Part shown: one piece after another, positions 45,515 to 56,792 of the stretch
Layout of the letters: every line of letters begins with the position of its first letter
How positions within the stretch are numbered: the stretch's first letter is position 1
Assembly (NCBI RefSeq): GCF_050003625.1
Contig: NC_134399.1
Span: forward strand, 222,574,975 to 222,638,974
Source of the DNA: Haematobia irritans
Lineage: Eukaryota; Arthropoda; Insecta; Diptera; Muscidae
DNA length: 64,000 bases
Direction of reading: 5' to 3'
Translations under genes and position numbers: made by a program
Notes under the pieces: model-generated
What the model was told of the DNA's origin: nothing
The model's database searches: none
What the model saw: only the letters and a program-made list of their open reading frames with translations

Positions 45515-46089
45515 TGAAAAAAATATTTACGTGATATTAAAGATTACGCAACCTCAATTTTAGGATGCGCAATTTACACACTATTAAGGACAAATTTCTT
45601 TAAAATAATGAACTTTTAATTAAAAGAAAGTTTATAATCTTTGCTTCAAAAATTTGTTTCATTAAATTTAGGACACACATTTTGAAAATTTGCGTCCCAT
45701 CGTTAAAGTTGCATGACTTTAAACTAAGGCAAATTTTCGTTAAAGTAAAGAAACACATTTTTTCATTTAAAGAAATTGTCCTTAAATTAACTGAAATATT
45801 GACTCATTAGATTTAAGATAAAAACGCTTTAAATATAGGCTAAGACTTATTTTGAGGATTTAGCATCTTTGGTTTAAAGTTATTTTGGAATTAAGAAAAT
45901 ATTCTTTTACTTCGAAATATCCGTCATAATTTGGATTTTTAAACTGGCATTTGTTTGTACGTGAATAGCTTTATTAATATACCAGAAAAATAGAATGAAA
46001 ATTCAATAAATGAGTTCTGTATCCTAATTTTAATTTTATAGATCCTAGATTTAAAGCCAGATAGGTCGCAAAAAAATTTCCTTATTTTA
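45515..46089. repeat. Diverged repeat of the CACTGAAAAAAATATTTACG type (family E-like)
   Basis: Dense in TTTAAA, AAGGACAAATT and ATTTAAAG words that also occur at 30230-30480 and 56793-57290. It looks like an old, AT-rich dispersed repeat; limits are uncertain. Confidence 0.4.
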
Positions 46090-46846
46090 AAGAACCCGCA
46101 TCATGGTTACCACTAGAGCCAAAAATAATCTACCAAAATTTTATTTCTATAGAAAATTTTGTCAATATTTTATTTCTATAGAAAATTTTGTCAAAATTTT
46201 ATTTCTAGAGAAAATTTTGTTAAAAATTTATTCGGTTCATAATAAAATTTTCATCATTGTCAAAATTTTATTTCTATAGAAAATTTTGTCAAAATTTTAT
46301 TTCTATAGAAAATTTTGTTCAAATTTTATTCGGTTCATAATCATGGTTGCCACTCGAGCAAAAAAAAAAAAAATCTACCAAGATTTTATTTCTATAGAAA
46401 ATTTTGTCAAAAGTTTATTTCTATAGAAAATTTTGTTAAAATTTTATTTCTGTAGAAATTTTTGTCAAAATTTTCTTTCTATAGAAAATTTTGTCAACAT
46501 TTTTATTTCTATAGAAAATTTTGTTAAAATTTTATTTCTGTAGAAATTTTTGTTAAAATTTTATTTCTGTAGAAAATTTTGTCAAAATTTTATGTCTACT
46601 TTGTCAAACTGAATTATATACGTATTGGGTCGATCTTTTTTGATTTAATATATACCACGAATGGACTTACATACAATTTAGAAGATGGTGTTAGGAGGTT
46701 TTAAGATACCTTGCCATCGGCAAGCGTTACCGCAACTTAAGTAATTCGATTGTGGATGGCAGTGTTTAGATGAAGTTTCTACGCAATCCATGATGGAGGG
46801 TACATAAGTTTCGGCCTGGCCGAACTTACGGCCGTATATACTTGTT
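46090..46846 (-). mobile_element. Family A copy A6, inverted, array plus GC-hairpin end
   Basis: Starts at CATCATGGTTACCACTAGAG, then the 29-bp array in two blocks separated by a repeated GGTTGCCACTCGAGC border (46344), then AATTATATACGTATTGGGTC and the GC-hairpin end TCGGCCTGGCCGAACTTACG. The 153-bp units and core are missing. Confidence 0.78.
46119..46610 (-). repeat. 29-bp array inside A6
   Basis: Reverse-orientation units, with little divergence. The border sequence CTCGAGC occurs twice, which suggests a local duplication of array plus flank. Confidence 0.88.
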
Positions 46847-47000
46847 TGAGTGTAGACTATTCAGTCCATGTGGTATTGCAACAAGTGGTGAACTTCTCTC
46901 TTATCAATAAGTGCTGTGATTAAGGTTTAGCTCAATGACAAGGGATCTCCTTTTTATAGTCGAGTCAGAATGGCGTTTCACATTACGGTGAAACTTACCA
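46847..47000 (-). mobile_element. SINE body fragment, inverted
   Basis: GACTATTCAGTCCATGTGGT, CTTCTCTCTTATCAATAAGT and TCTCCTTTTTATAGTCGAGT match the complement of the SINE body. Head and tail are missing. Confidence 0.72.
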
Positions 47001-47117
47001 CAATAGAGTTTACCGTTTTACTCTCAGTTTACGGTTGCCCCTCGAGCCAAAAATAATCTACAAAAATTTCAAGAAAAAATTTTTTTCTAAACCAAACCAA
47101 CCAAATATTTCTCTATT

Positions 47118-47937
47118 TATACCCTGCGCCACACTATGGAACAGGGTATTATAAGTTAAGGTTGAACTACATACCATGCGTCAATCCGTGCGTTGATGGA
47201 AGGATTGATTTTTTCTGTTTGCGGCAGACTATTCAAGCTTTTGATTTCAAAGAGAAATTTCAACTCTTCAATCATCGGACGCATTAAACGCATTGAACGC
47301 ATGGTATGTAATTCTACCGTTAGTGCAATGTTTGCAACACGCAGAAGGAGACGAAATAGACACATGGTGTCTTTGGCAAAAATGCTCAGGGTGGGCTCCT
47401 GAGTCGATATAGCGATGTCCGTCTGTCCGTGAACACATTTTTGTAATCAAAGTCTGGGTCGGTTCAGATTTCGAAATAGCTTCCATAAATATGTTTTTCC
47501 GATTTGGGCAAAAATGGCCAAAATACCAACATTTTTCTTGTAAAATCGCCACTGCTAAGTCGAAAAGTTGTAAAAGTGACTCAAATCTTCATTTATTTCT
47601 AATACATATCTATCGACCGATAAATCATAAATACACTTTTGCGAAGTTGCCTCAAAATTGGTTTAGATTTAAATGTTTCCCATATTTTTTTACTAACGTT
47701 GTGTTCCACCCTAGTGCATTAGCCGACTTAAATTTTGAGTCTATAGATTTTGTAGAAGTCTATCAAATTCTGTCCAGATCGAGTGATATTTAAATGTATG
47801 TATTTGGGACAAACCTTTATATATGGCACCCAACACAGTTGACGGATGTGATATGGTATCGAAAATTTAGATCTACAAAGTGGTGCAGGGTATAATATAG
47901 TCGGCCCCGTCCGACTTTAGACTTTCCTTACTTGTTT
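47118..47937 (-). mobile_element. Family B copy B4, inverted, short, carries a small insert
   Basis: It runs from the terminal hairpin TATACCCTGCGCCACACTAT, past a 160-bp insert (47159-47318), through the core GTCCGTCTGTCCGTGAACAC and about one unit to GGTGCAGGGTATAATATAGT, the GC hairpin and CTTTCCTTACTTGTT. Confidence 0.8.
47159..47318. mobile_element. 160-bp inverted-repeat element (MITE) in B4
   Basis: The ends GGTTGAACTACATACCATGC and the complement of GCATGGTATGTAATTCTACC pair over about 30 bp, with a perfect ACATACCATGCGT core. GTTA at 47155-47158 is repeated at 47319-47322, and removing the insert restores the family B sequence ATAAGTTAGTGC. A plain 4-bp duplication does not by itself fix the superfamily. 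Confidence 0.78.
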
Positions 47938-48477
47938 TTTACTAACATTGTGTTCCACCGCAGGGCATTAGCCGACTTAAATTTAAAGTTAATTTTTAAA
48001 CACAATATATTTATGTGCAAACAAATAATGTTTCTAAACTAACACTAAATGTTTGGTACACCTATGTTGATATGTTAGAATATATTATGTTTGGGGCATG
48101 AATGTTTCTTAAAAATAATATGTGTGAATGTAAACATATATAAAATTTACAAATTTCGAGTGAATATATATTTGTTGTGATATTTTATTCAGAGAGCGAC
48201 AGAGATAGAGTACAGAGAAAGAAATATAGATAGAAACAGGTAGGGTTGACGAAAGATATCAACATAACACAGCGAGAGAATGAAAAGAGAGCAATTTCAG
48301 TGAAACCGCTTGTATGTTGTTTCGGAAAACTGTTTTATGATAAGGCCAAAAATTTGAAATGCTTAAGTCTAAATATTTATTAATTTGAAAAAAAAAATTA
48401 ATTATTAAAGAAAGGTAAAAGGCAAAACAGTGTAATTTTAGAGCGATAATGCCAAATTAATACCGGCCTTAAAAGTA
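47938..48477. other. Non-coding DNA with a family B scrap
   Basis: TTTTTACTAACATTGTGTTC (47938-47985) repeats sequence found in the same place in other B copies. The rest is AT-rich and unrecognised. Confidence 0.5.
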
Positions 48478-49764
48478 ACAAGTATATACAGCAGTAAATT
48501 CGGCCGGGCCGAATTTTAAATACCCACCACCATGAACCAAATATGATAGTTTTCTTTGAAAACTCTTCGTCGTTGTGGGTACCATTTGCTACTCACGTAT
48601 TTGTTATCTTAAAATACCTCCAGAATTTCAAACAAATCGGCTAGAAAACATAGTCTCTAGACGCCCAAGAAGAAAAAATCGAGAGATCAGTTTATATGAG
48701 GGTTATACCAAAAAATGGACCGATATACCTAAATTTCGGCACACTTATTTGTGGTCTAAAAATACCTCTAGATTTCCAATTTCAGGCAAATCGGATGGTA
48801 AATATAGTTTCTAGAAGCCCTAGAAGCAAAATCGGGATATCGGTCTGTATGGGGGCTATACCAAAACATGGACCGATGGGCACCATTTTCGGCACACCTT
48901 TTTATGGTCCTCAAATACCTCTATATTTCCAATTTCAGGCAAATTGGATAAAAACTACGGTTTTTATAGGCCCAAGACTCCAAATCGGAAGGTTGGTTTA
49001 TATGGGGGCTATATCAAAACATGGGCCGATACGGACCATTTTCGACTCACCTCTTTATGGTCCCAAAATACCTCTAGATTTTCAATTTCATACAAATCGG
49101 ATAGAAAATACTGTTTCTAGACGCCCAAGAAGCAAAATCGGGAGATCGGTCTATATGGGGGCTATATCAAAACATGGACCGATACGGACCATTTTCGACA
49201 CACCTTCTTATGGTTCTAAAATACCTCTAGATTTTCAATTTCAGACAAATCGGATAGAAAATACTGTTTCTAGACGCCTAAGAAACAAAATCGGGAGATC
49301 GGTCTATATGGGGGCTATACCAAAACATGGACCGATAAGGACCATTTTCCACACACCTCTTTATGGTTCAAAAATACCTCTGGATTTCCAATTTCAGGCA
49401 AATCTGATAAAAACTACGGTTTTTATAGACCCAAGACCCCAAATCGGGAGGTCGGTTTATATGGGGACTATATCAAAACTTGGACCGATATAGCCCATCT
49501 TCGAACTTGACCTGCCTGCAAACAAAAAACTAATCTGTGCCAAATTTGGGGACGATAGCGCCATTATTGAAGGCTGTAGCGTGATTACAACAGACAGACA
49601 GACGGACAGACGGACAGACGGACATGCTTATATCGTCTTAGAATTTCTCCCTGATCAAGAATATATATACTTTATATAGTCGGAAATCGATATTTCGATG
49701 TGTTACAAACGGAATGACAAACTTATTATACCCCCGTCACCATTTTATGGTGGTGGGTATAAAA
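48478..49764 (+). mobile_element. Family C copy C2, both ends present
   Basis: It starts AACAAGTATATACAGCAGTA with hairpin AAATTCGGCCGGGCCGAATTT, then ACCCACCACCATGAACC. Units follow with TATATGGGGGCTATACCAAA; the ATG lies at 48849, 49002, 49155, 49308 and 49461, exactly 153 bp apart each time. The core GACAGACGGACAGACGGACA and AATATATATACTTTATATAG comes next, then the terminal hairpin CCGTCACCATTTTATGGTGG. A 265-codon frame (48696-49493) spans the units. It is the type copy for family C. Confidence 0.85.
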
Positions 49765-50147
49765 ATGAAATTAAGTACAAAACACGATAAGTTGTAAATG
49801 CATTTAAAATGGTGTTAAATGCAAGTAAAAAACTGTTCACGCCTAAATAAATGTATGTATATATTATAAAATTATTTATGTAAGTTTATACTCGACTCAA
49901 CGTTCTTCTTTTGTTAGAATTTTTGAATTCCTTTCAAAATTTCAAACTTTTATACCAAAAACAGTTTTTTGTTACAAAATTGTTATTTTTGCAATAAAAA
50001 ATAATATTTTATCCAAAAGCTCAGTCCATTTCGTTTATATCAAGCACTGTTCTATTCTGAATGTAAATCTTTAATAACCCACATTTTGAAGTTTCATTAG
50101 AAAAATTTAATATAGTATAAATATAAATGTGTAAATTAAAAAAAAAT

Positions 50148-50224
50148 GGTTCGGTCGGAGCAGGGATTGAACCCACGACCCTTTGCATGCAAGGCGGACA
50201 TGCTAACCACTGCTCCACGTGTCC
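50148..50224 (-). ncRNA. tRNA-like sequence in repeat T, copy 2 (inward strand)
   Basis: Minus-strand GTGGAGCAGTGGTTAGCATG (A-box region), CCGCCTTGCATGCAAAGGG and GTGGGTTCAATCCCTGC (B box, one mismatch). No closed acceptor stem. Confidence 0.6.
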
Positions 50225-50309
50225 AACAAATGTATGTTTCTGTTAAATAATATTATGTTTGCATGGGTAAATGGAACGTATAACGATAATTTTCTACTGG
50301 TGACTAAAA

Positions 50310-50379
50310 CAGCTACGTAGCCCAGTGGATAGTTAGCTTACAAACTGTATGGTCCTCGGTTCGATTCTCCGTCCAGGCA
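50310..50379 (+). ncRNA. tRNA-like sequence in repeat T, copy 2 (outward strand)
   Basis: GCTACGTAGCCCAGTGGATA and CTCGGTTCGATTCTCCG correspond to the 43373 copy, but several bases of the anticodon arm are deleted (ATAGTTAGCTTACAAACTG). Confidence 0.6.
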
Positions 50380-50431
50380 AAAGGTAAAATTTATAAAATT
50401 GAATAATATCTTCAACATTATTTGTATTACA

Positions 50432-52440
50432 GAACAAGTAAGTAAAGTAGAAAGTCGGGCGGGGCCGACTATATCATACCCTAAACCACCATTACAGAAT
50501 TAGTAATTATAAGCATTTGTGGGGTAACATATAGGTCTGGAAGATAAACCGCAGTTGCATATTTAAGAAAATTAAGGGGTACATGTCTATGGGTGCTATA
50601 GCTCATAGTCAATGTTGCCACGGAAAATGTTCGGTTTACCCTACAAGGACAATACAAGTTCCCTACTTTCCCATACATTCCCAAACAATTTCCCTACTAT
50701 ATTTTTCGTTAAATTTAAAAAATTTTACAAAACAAAAATGGTTCTAAGTACTTTATTATTTTAAAACATGAATATGCAACGTATATAACTTAGAATATAA
50801 ATTTGTATTACTACCACGTTTGCCACACTTGGTAGAATTCTTTTTTGTTAAATCTCTATAAAAATAAAATTTTGGAAAAAGTTTCTATAAACAAATTTTT
50901 GTGAGAAATTTTTCTATAGAAATAAAAGTTTGACAATAAATTCTATAGAAATAAAATTTTGAGAAAAAATTCCACAGAAATAAAATTTTGAGAAAATTTT
51001 TTATAGAAATAATATTTTGAAAAAAAAATCTATAGAAATACAATTTTGACAAAATGTTCTATAGAAATAAAATTTTGACAAAATTTTCTACAGGAGTAAA
51101 GTTTACCACACATTGTTAAAGATCAAGCCTTGCCGGCTTCTAATTTCCTCCTCTAGAGCCACCAAAATGTAAAAATTATTACAAATTGTGTTGAGTGAAA
51201 ATGTCCTACATTGTGGCCCTACGTCCCTACAAGACGCTAAATATTAGAAAAACCCTACATATAGTGAATTTACCCCACTTTTAGCAACACTGGCTGTGTT
51301 GATATTGCACCTACGGAGTTAGTAGGTCACTAATATTGAACCCATTATTAAAAAAGAGTAAATCGTTCAATTAGTGTGGGTAAATTTGTAAAAATCGAGG
51401 AATATTCTTATGTAAGAGCTACAAGTACGTATAAATACTATCGGCTAGTACATCAAAATTTGAAATTTGAGTGACATTGGTTAATAAATAAGAGTACTAT
51501 GGCCAAATTTGGGAAAATAGAGCGATACATATATATGGAAGCTATATCTAAATCTGAACCAATTTGCATAATATTTTGCGGGTTTGATTAATACCACAAA
51601 AGGTTACCTTGTGCAAGATTTGAGTAAGATCAGTTAAGAAATGAGGCCTGTATGGTCAAACATAAGGTTATTAGGGGCGAATTTTTCAAAATCGGGTTAT
51701 ACATATATGGGAGCTATATCTAAATCTGAACCGATTTCGATGATTTTTTGCACATATACACAGTCTTACACAAGTTTACATACGGTTTAAGAAATTGTAT
51801 TATCTTTAATTAATAAAATATAATAAAATTTGCATATATATGCTTTAGATTTTGTAAATTAACTTGAAAAACAAAGTATTTGTCAATTTTCAAGAAGATT
51901 TTTTTAGTCTGGATTATAAACAACAACAAGAAACATGTTTAGTTATAAGGTAAAAACCTCAAGGGTATGTAAACTTATGTGAGACTGTGTAGTTAGTGCT
52001 ATAGAAGATTATATTTAGCCAACTTTGAATAAGATCGGTTTATAAATAAGGGTTTTATGGCCAAATTTGGGAAAATCGGGCGGTACATATATATGGGAGC
52101 TATAGCTAAATCTGAACCGATTTCGATGATATTTTGCACATATAGTTAGTGCTATAGAAGATTATATTTAGCCAACTTTGAATAAGATCGGTTGATAAAT
52201 AAAGGTTTTGTGGCCAAATTTGGGAAAATCGGGCGATACATATATATGAGAGCTATATCTAAATCTGAACCGATGTGGATGAAATTTTGCAGACTTCAAG
52301 GGCGATGGAAAAGATTACCTTTTGCCAAATTTGGTGACGATCCGTTTGAAAAAAAGCGCAACGTGACCCCATTTGTCGAAATCGGGCGATACATATATGG
52401 GAGCTATATCTAAATTTGATCCGATTTCTTCCAAATTCAA
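50432..52440 (+). mobile_element. Diverged family B-type element B5
   Basis: Starts ACAAGTAAGTAAAGTAGAAA with hairpin GTCGGGCGGGGCCGAC and ATACCCTAAACCACCATTAC. It contains a 29-bp array (50860-51110), then from 51480 tandem units with ATATATGGGAGCTATATCTA and GCACATATA variants. No core or terminal hairpin is seen, so the far end is lost near 52440. Its units differ from the main B group, so it may be a fourth family. Confidence 0.65.
50860..51110 (+). repeat. 29-bp array outside family A
   Basis: Units such as TTCTATAGAAATAAAATTTT with GAGAAAA variants lie in an element whose ends and units are of family B type. Confidence 0.8.
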
Positions 52441-52626
52441 GTCAAAAGAAGAACGTGTAGTCCAGTATAAACATCCATAATTTTACAATATACACATAAA
52501 TTTATTTGGGCGTGATTTTTTTTACTAGCCTTTAACACCATTTGAAATGCATTTAAAATCGTATTTCGAAACACAAATAAATATGAAGTTTTATTAACGA
52601 ATAATTTTGTACTTAATTTCATTTGT
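52441..52626. other. Short non-repetitive stretch
   Basis: Nothing recognised. Confidence 0.4.
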
Positions 52627-53310
52627 ATATCCTCCACTATAGGATGGGGGGTATATTAACTTTGTCATTCCGTTTGAAACACATCGAAATATTGCTCTAA
52701 GACTCCATAAATTATATACATTCTGGGTCGTGGTGAAATTCTGAGTCGATCTAAGCACGTCCGTCCGTCCGCCTTTTGAAATCACGCTAACTTCCGAACG
52801 AAACAAGCTATCGACTGGAAACTTGGCACAAGTTGTTATTGATGTAGGTCAGATGGTATTGAAAATGGGCCATATCGGACCACTTTTACGTATAGCCCCC
52901 ATATAAACCGATCCTCAGATTTGGCTTGCGGAGCCTCTTGGAGGAGCAAAATTAATCCGATCCGGCTGAAATTTGGTACATGGTGCTAGTATATGGTGTT
53001 TAACAAACATGCAAAAATTGGTCCACATCGGTCCATAATTATATTTAGTCCCCATATAAACCGATCCCCAGATTTGGCTTGTGGAGCCTCTAAGAGAAGC
53101 AAATTTCATTTGATCCGGCTGAAATTTGGTACATGGTATAAGTATATGGTCTCTAACAACCATGCAGGAATTGGTCCATATCGGTCCATAATTATATATA
53201 GCCCCCACATAAAGCGATCCCCAGATTTGAACTCCGGAGCCTCTTGGAGGAACAAAATTCATCCGATCGAGTTGAAATTTGGTACGTGATGTTAGTATAT
53301 GGCCGCTAAT

Positions 53311-53440
53311 AACCAAAATTTTATTTCTATAGAAAATTTTGTCAATTTTAATTCTATAGAAAATTTGTCAAAATTTTATTTCTATAGAAAAATTTTTCAA
53401 AATTTTATTTCTATAAAAAATTTTGTCAAAATTTCATTCG
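53311..53440 (-). repeat. 29-bp array, left of foldback
   Basis: Four to five reverse-orientation units. Confidence 0.85.
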
Positions 53441-53454
53441 TTTTGTTTTGTTAT

Positions 53455-53820
53455 TGTTGGTTTTGTTTTTTAATCATTGTTGTTTTTTTTTTGATTTCAG
53501 CTTAAAACCATGCATTGACTAAACTACAATTGTAGCTTAACCAACAGAGGAAAAGAATGTTTGTCAAATTTATTTGGGCAAAGCCCTATAGACTGCAAGA
53601 TGGTTGGATGGACGCACGTTTCGGAATTACCACATTCCTGTAAGTAGAGGATGCTGATGGGGAATGTGGTAATTCCAAAACGTGCGTCCATCCAACCATT
53701 TTGGAGTTTATAGGGCTTTGCCCAAATAAATTTGACAAACATTCTTTTCCTCTGTTGGTTAAGCTACACTTGTAGTTTAGTCAATGCATGGTTTTAAGTT
53801 GAAATCAAAAAAACAACAAT
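53455..53820. mobile_element. Complete foldback element with almost no centre
   Basis: The left arm (TTTTTTTTGATTTCAGCTTA to GGAATTACCACATTCCTG) and right arm (TAAGTAGAGGATGCTGATGG to GGTTTTAAGTTGAAATCAAA, then AAACAACAAT) are near-perfect complements over about 165 bp and meet at about 53640. No coding capacity. Confidence 0.85.
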
Positions 53821-54162
53821 AAAATTTTATTTCTATAGAAAATTTTGTCCAAATTTTATTTCTATAGAAACTTTAGTAAAAATTTTATTTCTATAAACAA
53901 TTTTGTGAAACTTAATTATATACGTGTTTAAACGGCCTTTTTTAGTTTAATATATACCACGTAATATACCACGTAATATATACCACGCAATTTAGAAGAC
54001 GGTGTTAGGAAGTTTTAAGATACCTTGCCATCGGCAAGTGTTACCGCAATCCAAGTAATTCGATTGTGGATGACAGTCTTCAGTAGAAGTTTCTACGCAA
54101 TCCATGGTGGAGGGTACATAAGCTTCGGCCTGGCCGAACTTAGGGCCGTATATACTTGTTAC

Positions 54163-54704
54163 CTTTAATGGCGGTATGAGGTTGACATTATCGATATAAA
54201 ATTGCCATGCTTTCACGTTTACTCTTCTTTAATAATTAATTTTAAAGAAAAAAAAACTTTTTCAATTGTTGCTTTGGATCATTCCCCACCAAGTTATAAT
54301 ACAATTTGCCAAAACAATTCTATTCTGCTTTTAGAGATTCGAGTTATGTCGCTAAAATGAAAACCAATGTTAGCGGTAAAACTCGAACTTAAATCCCGCT
54401 TTCATTTTTGAAAGTGTCCGTCAACTCCTCTTGGACTACTTATTAATAAAGAGAAAATAAATTTTGTTTGTATACATTTTAATTTTTCACTGTTTTCCCT
54501 TTTTTTTTCATTTTACTGTCCCAACTCTAAAAAGAGTATAGTGCCCTTTGGTTATCTGAATATTAAGATCCCTTTGTAATTTTTATATACTTTTCCACTG
54601 TTTTTTGAATATTTTGACTTACTCGTCGTACATTCCGGTTTCTGTTATCCAAGATATCCATGTTATTTTATTATTCAATTCAAGTGAAAATAGTTCTAGT
54701 ATAC
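54163..54704. other. Non-repetitive DNA
   Basis: Nothing recognised. Confidence 0.5.
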
Positions 54705-55051
54705 TAGGTTAGGTTAGGTTAGGTTAGGTGGCAGCCCGATGTATCAGGCTCACTTAGACTATTCAGTCCAATGTGATACCACATTGGTGAACTTCTCTCT
54801 TATCACTGAGTGCTGTCCGATTCCATGTTAAGCTCAATGACAAGGACCTCCTTTTTATAGCCGAGTCCGAACGGCGTTCCACATTGCAGTGAAACCACTT
54901 AGAGAAGCTTTGAAACCCTCAGAAATGTCACCAGCATTACTGAGGTGGGATAATCCACCGCTGAAAAACTTTTTGGTGTTCGGTCGAAGCAGGAATCGAA
55001 CCCACGACCTTGTGTATGCAAGGCGGGTATGCTAACCATTGCACCACGTAA
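54705..55051 (-). mobile_element. tRNA-headed SINE, full-length, inverted
   Basis: It opens with the SINE tail as GGTTAGGTTAGGTTAGGT, then GGCAGCCCGATGTATCAGGC, the body and, on the right, the head with the B box (GGAATCGAACCCACGACC) and A box (GCTAACCATTGCACCACG). It is one of three full copies. Confidence 0.82.
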
Positions 55052-55139
55052 GCGTGCAAGAAAAATATAAAATAACGTCTTGATTTGAAATCGTAAATCT
55101 GTAGAAGTAAAATCTGGAAATTTTACATTGAGTATCAAA

Positions 55140-55540
55140 CAATTTTCATGATCAGTATTTACAATTTCTGGCAAATCAGATAAAAACTACGGTTTCTAGA
55201 AACCCAAGGAGTTTAATCGGGAGATCGTTCTGATGGGGGCTATACTAAAATATGGACCGATACTCACCGCTTTCGGCACACCTCTTTATGTCCCGAAAAT
55301 ACCTATAGATTTCCAATTTCAGGCAAATAGGATAAAAACGTCGGATTCTAGAAGCCCAAGAAGTAAAATCGGGAAATCGGTCTATATGGGGGCTATACAA
55401 AAATATGGACCGATACTCACCATTTTCGGCACTCCTCTTTATGGTCCCAAAATACCTCTAGATTTCCAATTTCAGGCAAATTGGATAAAAACTACGGTTT
55501 CTATAAACCCAAGACCCCAAATCGGGAGGTCGTTTTATAT
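55140..55540 (+). mobile_element. Family C copy C3, first part
   Basis: Two and a half units (ATTTCCAATTTCAGGCAAAT, TATATGGGGGCTATACAAAA), without the GC-hairpin end. It is interrupted at TATATGGGGACCATA by foreign sequence. Confidence 0.75.
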
Positions 55541-55660
55541 GGGGACCATAAGCGTAGGAAGGCCTCTGGGGAGGGGGCTTAGACCCCCCCAGAAAAATTT
55601 TAGCCCCCCCAGAATTTGAAAACCTATTTACGATTTTACATTTTTCTAAAAATTAAACAA
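55541..55660. repeat. Insert with opposed G and C runs
   Basis: GGGGAGGGGGCTTAGACCCC and a further C-run resemble the ends of transposons with GGGGG...CCCCC termini that are common in arthropods. The rest of the element is absent, so the class is open. Confidence 0.4.
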
Positions 55661-55760
55661 GTATATACACAGCAGAAAGTTCCGCTAAAGATTTTCATGC
55701 ACAATCGAATTACTTTGGTTGTGGTAGCAGTTGCCGATGGCAATGTTTTTAATCTGGTAT
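55661..55760 (+). mobile_element. Family A GC-hairpin end, diverged scrap
   Basis: AAACAAGTATATACACAGCA, then CACAATCGAATTACTTTGG and GCAGTTGCCGATGGCAATG match the first 180 bp of family A with the hairpin deleted. Confidence 0.6.
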
Positions 55761-55868
55761 TTATACAATAAATCTGTGGTTGAACTTTTGATTTAGTTGA
55801 ATAACTAAATCTCCTTTATTATTTTGTTTAGTCTGGTTTAGTCAATTTAATTTAAAAAATAGTAATTG
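55761..55868. other. Short AT-rich stretch
   Basis: Nothing recognised. Confidence 0.4.
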
Positions 55869-56792
55869 ATACTATTTGGGGGCTACACCAAAATATGGAC
55901 CGATACTCACCATTCTCTGCACACCTCTTATGGTCCTAAAATACCTCTAGATTTCCAATTTCAGACAAATTGGATAAAAACTACGGTTTCTATAAGCCCA
56001 AGACCCCAAATCGGGAGATCGCTCTATATGGGGGCTATACCAAAATATGGACGGATACTCACAATTTTTGGCACACGTATTTGTGGTCCTACAATACCTC
56101 TAGATTTCCAATTTCAGGTAAATTGAATAAAAACTGCGGTTTCTATAAGCCCAAGAAGTAAAATCGGGAGATCGGTCTATATGGGGGCTATACCAAAACA
56201 TGGACCGACACTCACCATTTTTGGCACACCTCTTTATGGTCATAAAATACCTCTAGATTTTCAATTTCGCGCAAATTGGATGAAAACTACGGTTTCTATA
56301 AGCGAAAGACCCCAAATCGGGAGGTCGGTTTATATGGGGGCTATACCAAAACATGGACCGACACTCACCATTTTTGGCACACCTCTTCAAGGTCCCAAAA
56401 TATCTCTAGATTTTCAATTTCGCGCAAATTGGATGAAAACTACGGTTTCTATAAGCGAAAGACCCCAAATCGGGAGGTCGGTTTATATGGGGGCTATACC
56501 AAAACATGGCCCGATATAGCCCATCTTCGAACTTGACCTGCGCGCAGACAAAAGACGATTCTGTGCCAAATTTCAGGACGATAGCTCCATTATTGAATGC
56601 TGTAGCGTGATTACAACAGACAGCCAAACAGACAGACAGACGGACAGACGGACATGCTTATATCGTCTTAGAATTTCTCCCTGATCAAGAATATATATAC
56701 TTTATATAGTCGGAAATCGATATTTCGATGCGTTACAAACGGAATGACAAACTTATTATACCCCGTCACCATTCTATGGTGGTGGGTATAAA
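55869..56792 (+). mobile_element. Family C copy C3, second part with terminal end
   Basis: Units resume (GGGGGCTACACCAAAATATG), followed by the core GACAGACGGACAGACGGACA, AATATATATACTTTATATAG and the terminal hairpin CCGTCACCATTCTATGGTGG. Adjacent units near 56181-56519 are almost identical, so they were copied recently from one another. Confidence 0.8.

Larger units (their letters stand above)
49895..50431 (+). repeat. Composite tRNA-like repeat T, copy 2, uninterrupted
   Basis: It aligns from TTCTTTTGTTAGAATTTTTG through AGTCCATTTCGTTTATATCA, the two tRNA-like sequences and AAAAGGTAAAATTTATAAAA to TTATTTGTATTACAGAAC. A family B GC-hairpin end abuts it on the right. It shows the empty-site form of the copy at 41869-43520. 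Confidence 0.78.
52627..54162 (-). mobile_element. Family A copy A7, inverted, both ends, foldback inside its array
   Basis: It runs from the terminal hairpin (CCTCCACTATAGGATGGGGG) and core through minus-strand units to 53310, a 29-bp array, a complete foldback element (about 53455-53820), more array, AATTATATACGTGTTTAAAC and the GC-hairpin end TTCGGCCTGGCCGAACTTAG, TATATACTTGTT. This copy shows that the foldback sits within the array. Confidence 0.82.

Noticed and set aside
48696..49493. 265-codon open frame (and the 220- and 181-codon frames at 9063 and 4038) as genes
   Set aside because: They follow tandem 153-bp units that happen to be stop-free; they have no start context and end in the non-coding core. 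Kept only as a structural observation.
54705..54730. TTAGG insect telomere repeat
   Set aside because: It is the tail of an inverted SINE; other copies have the same tail in variant form, and flies lack TTAGG telomeres.
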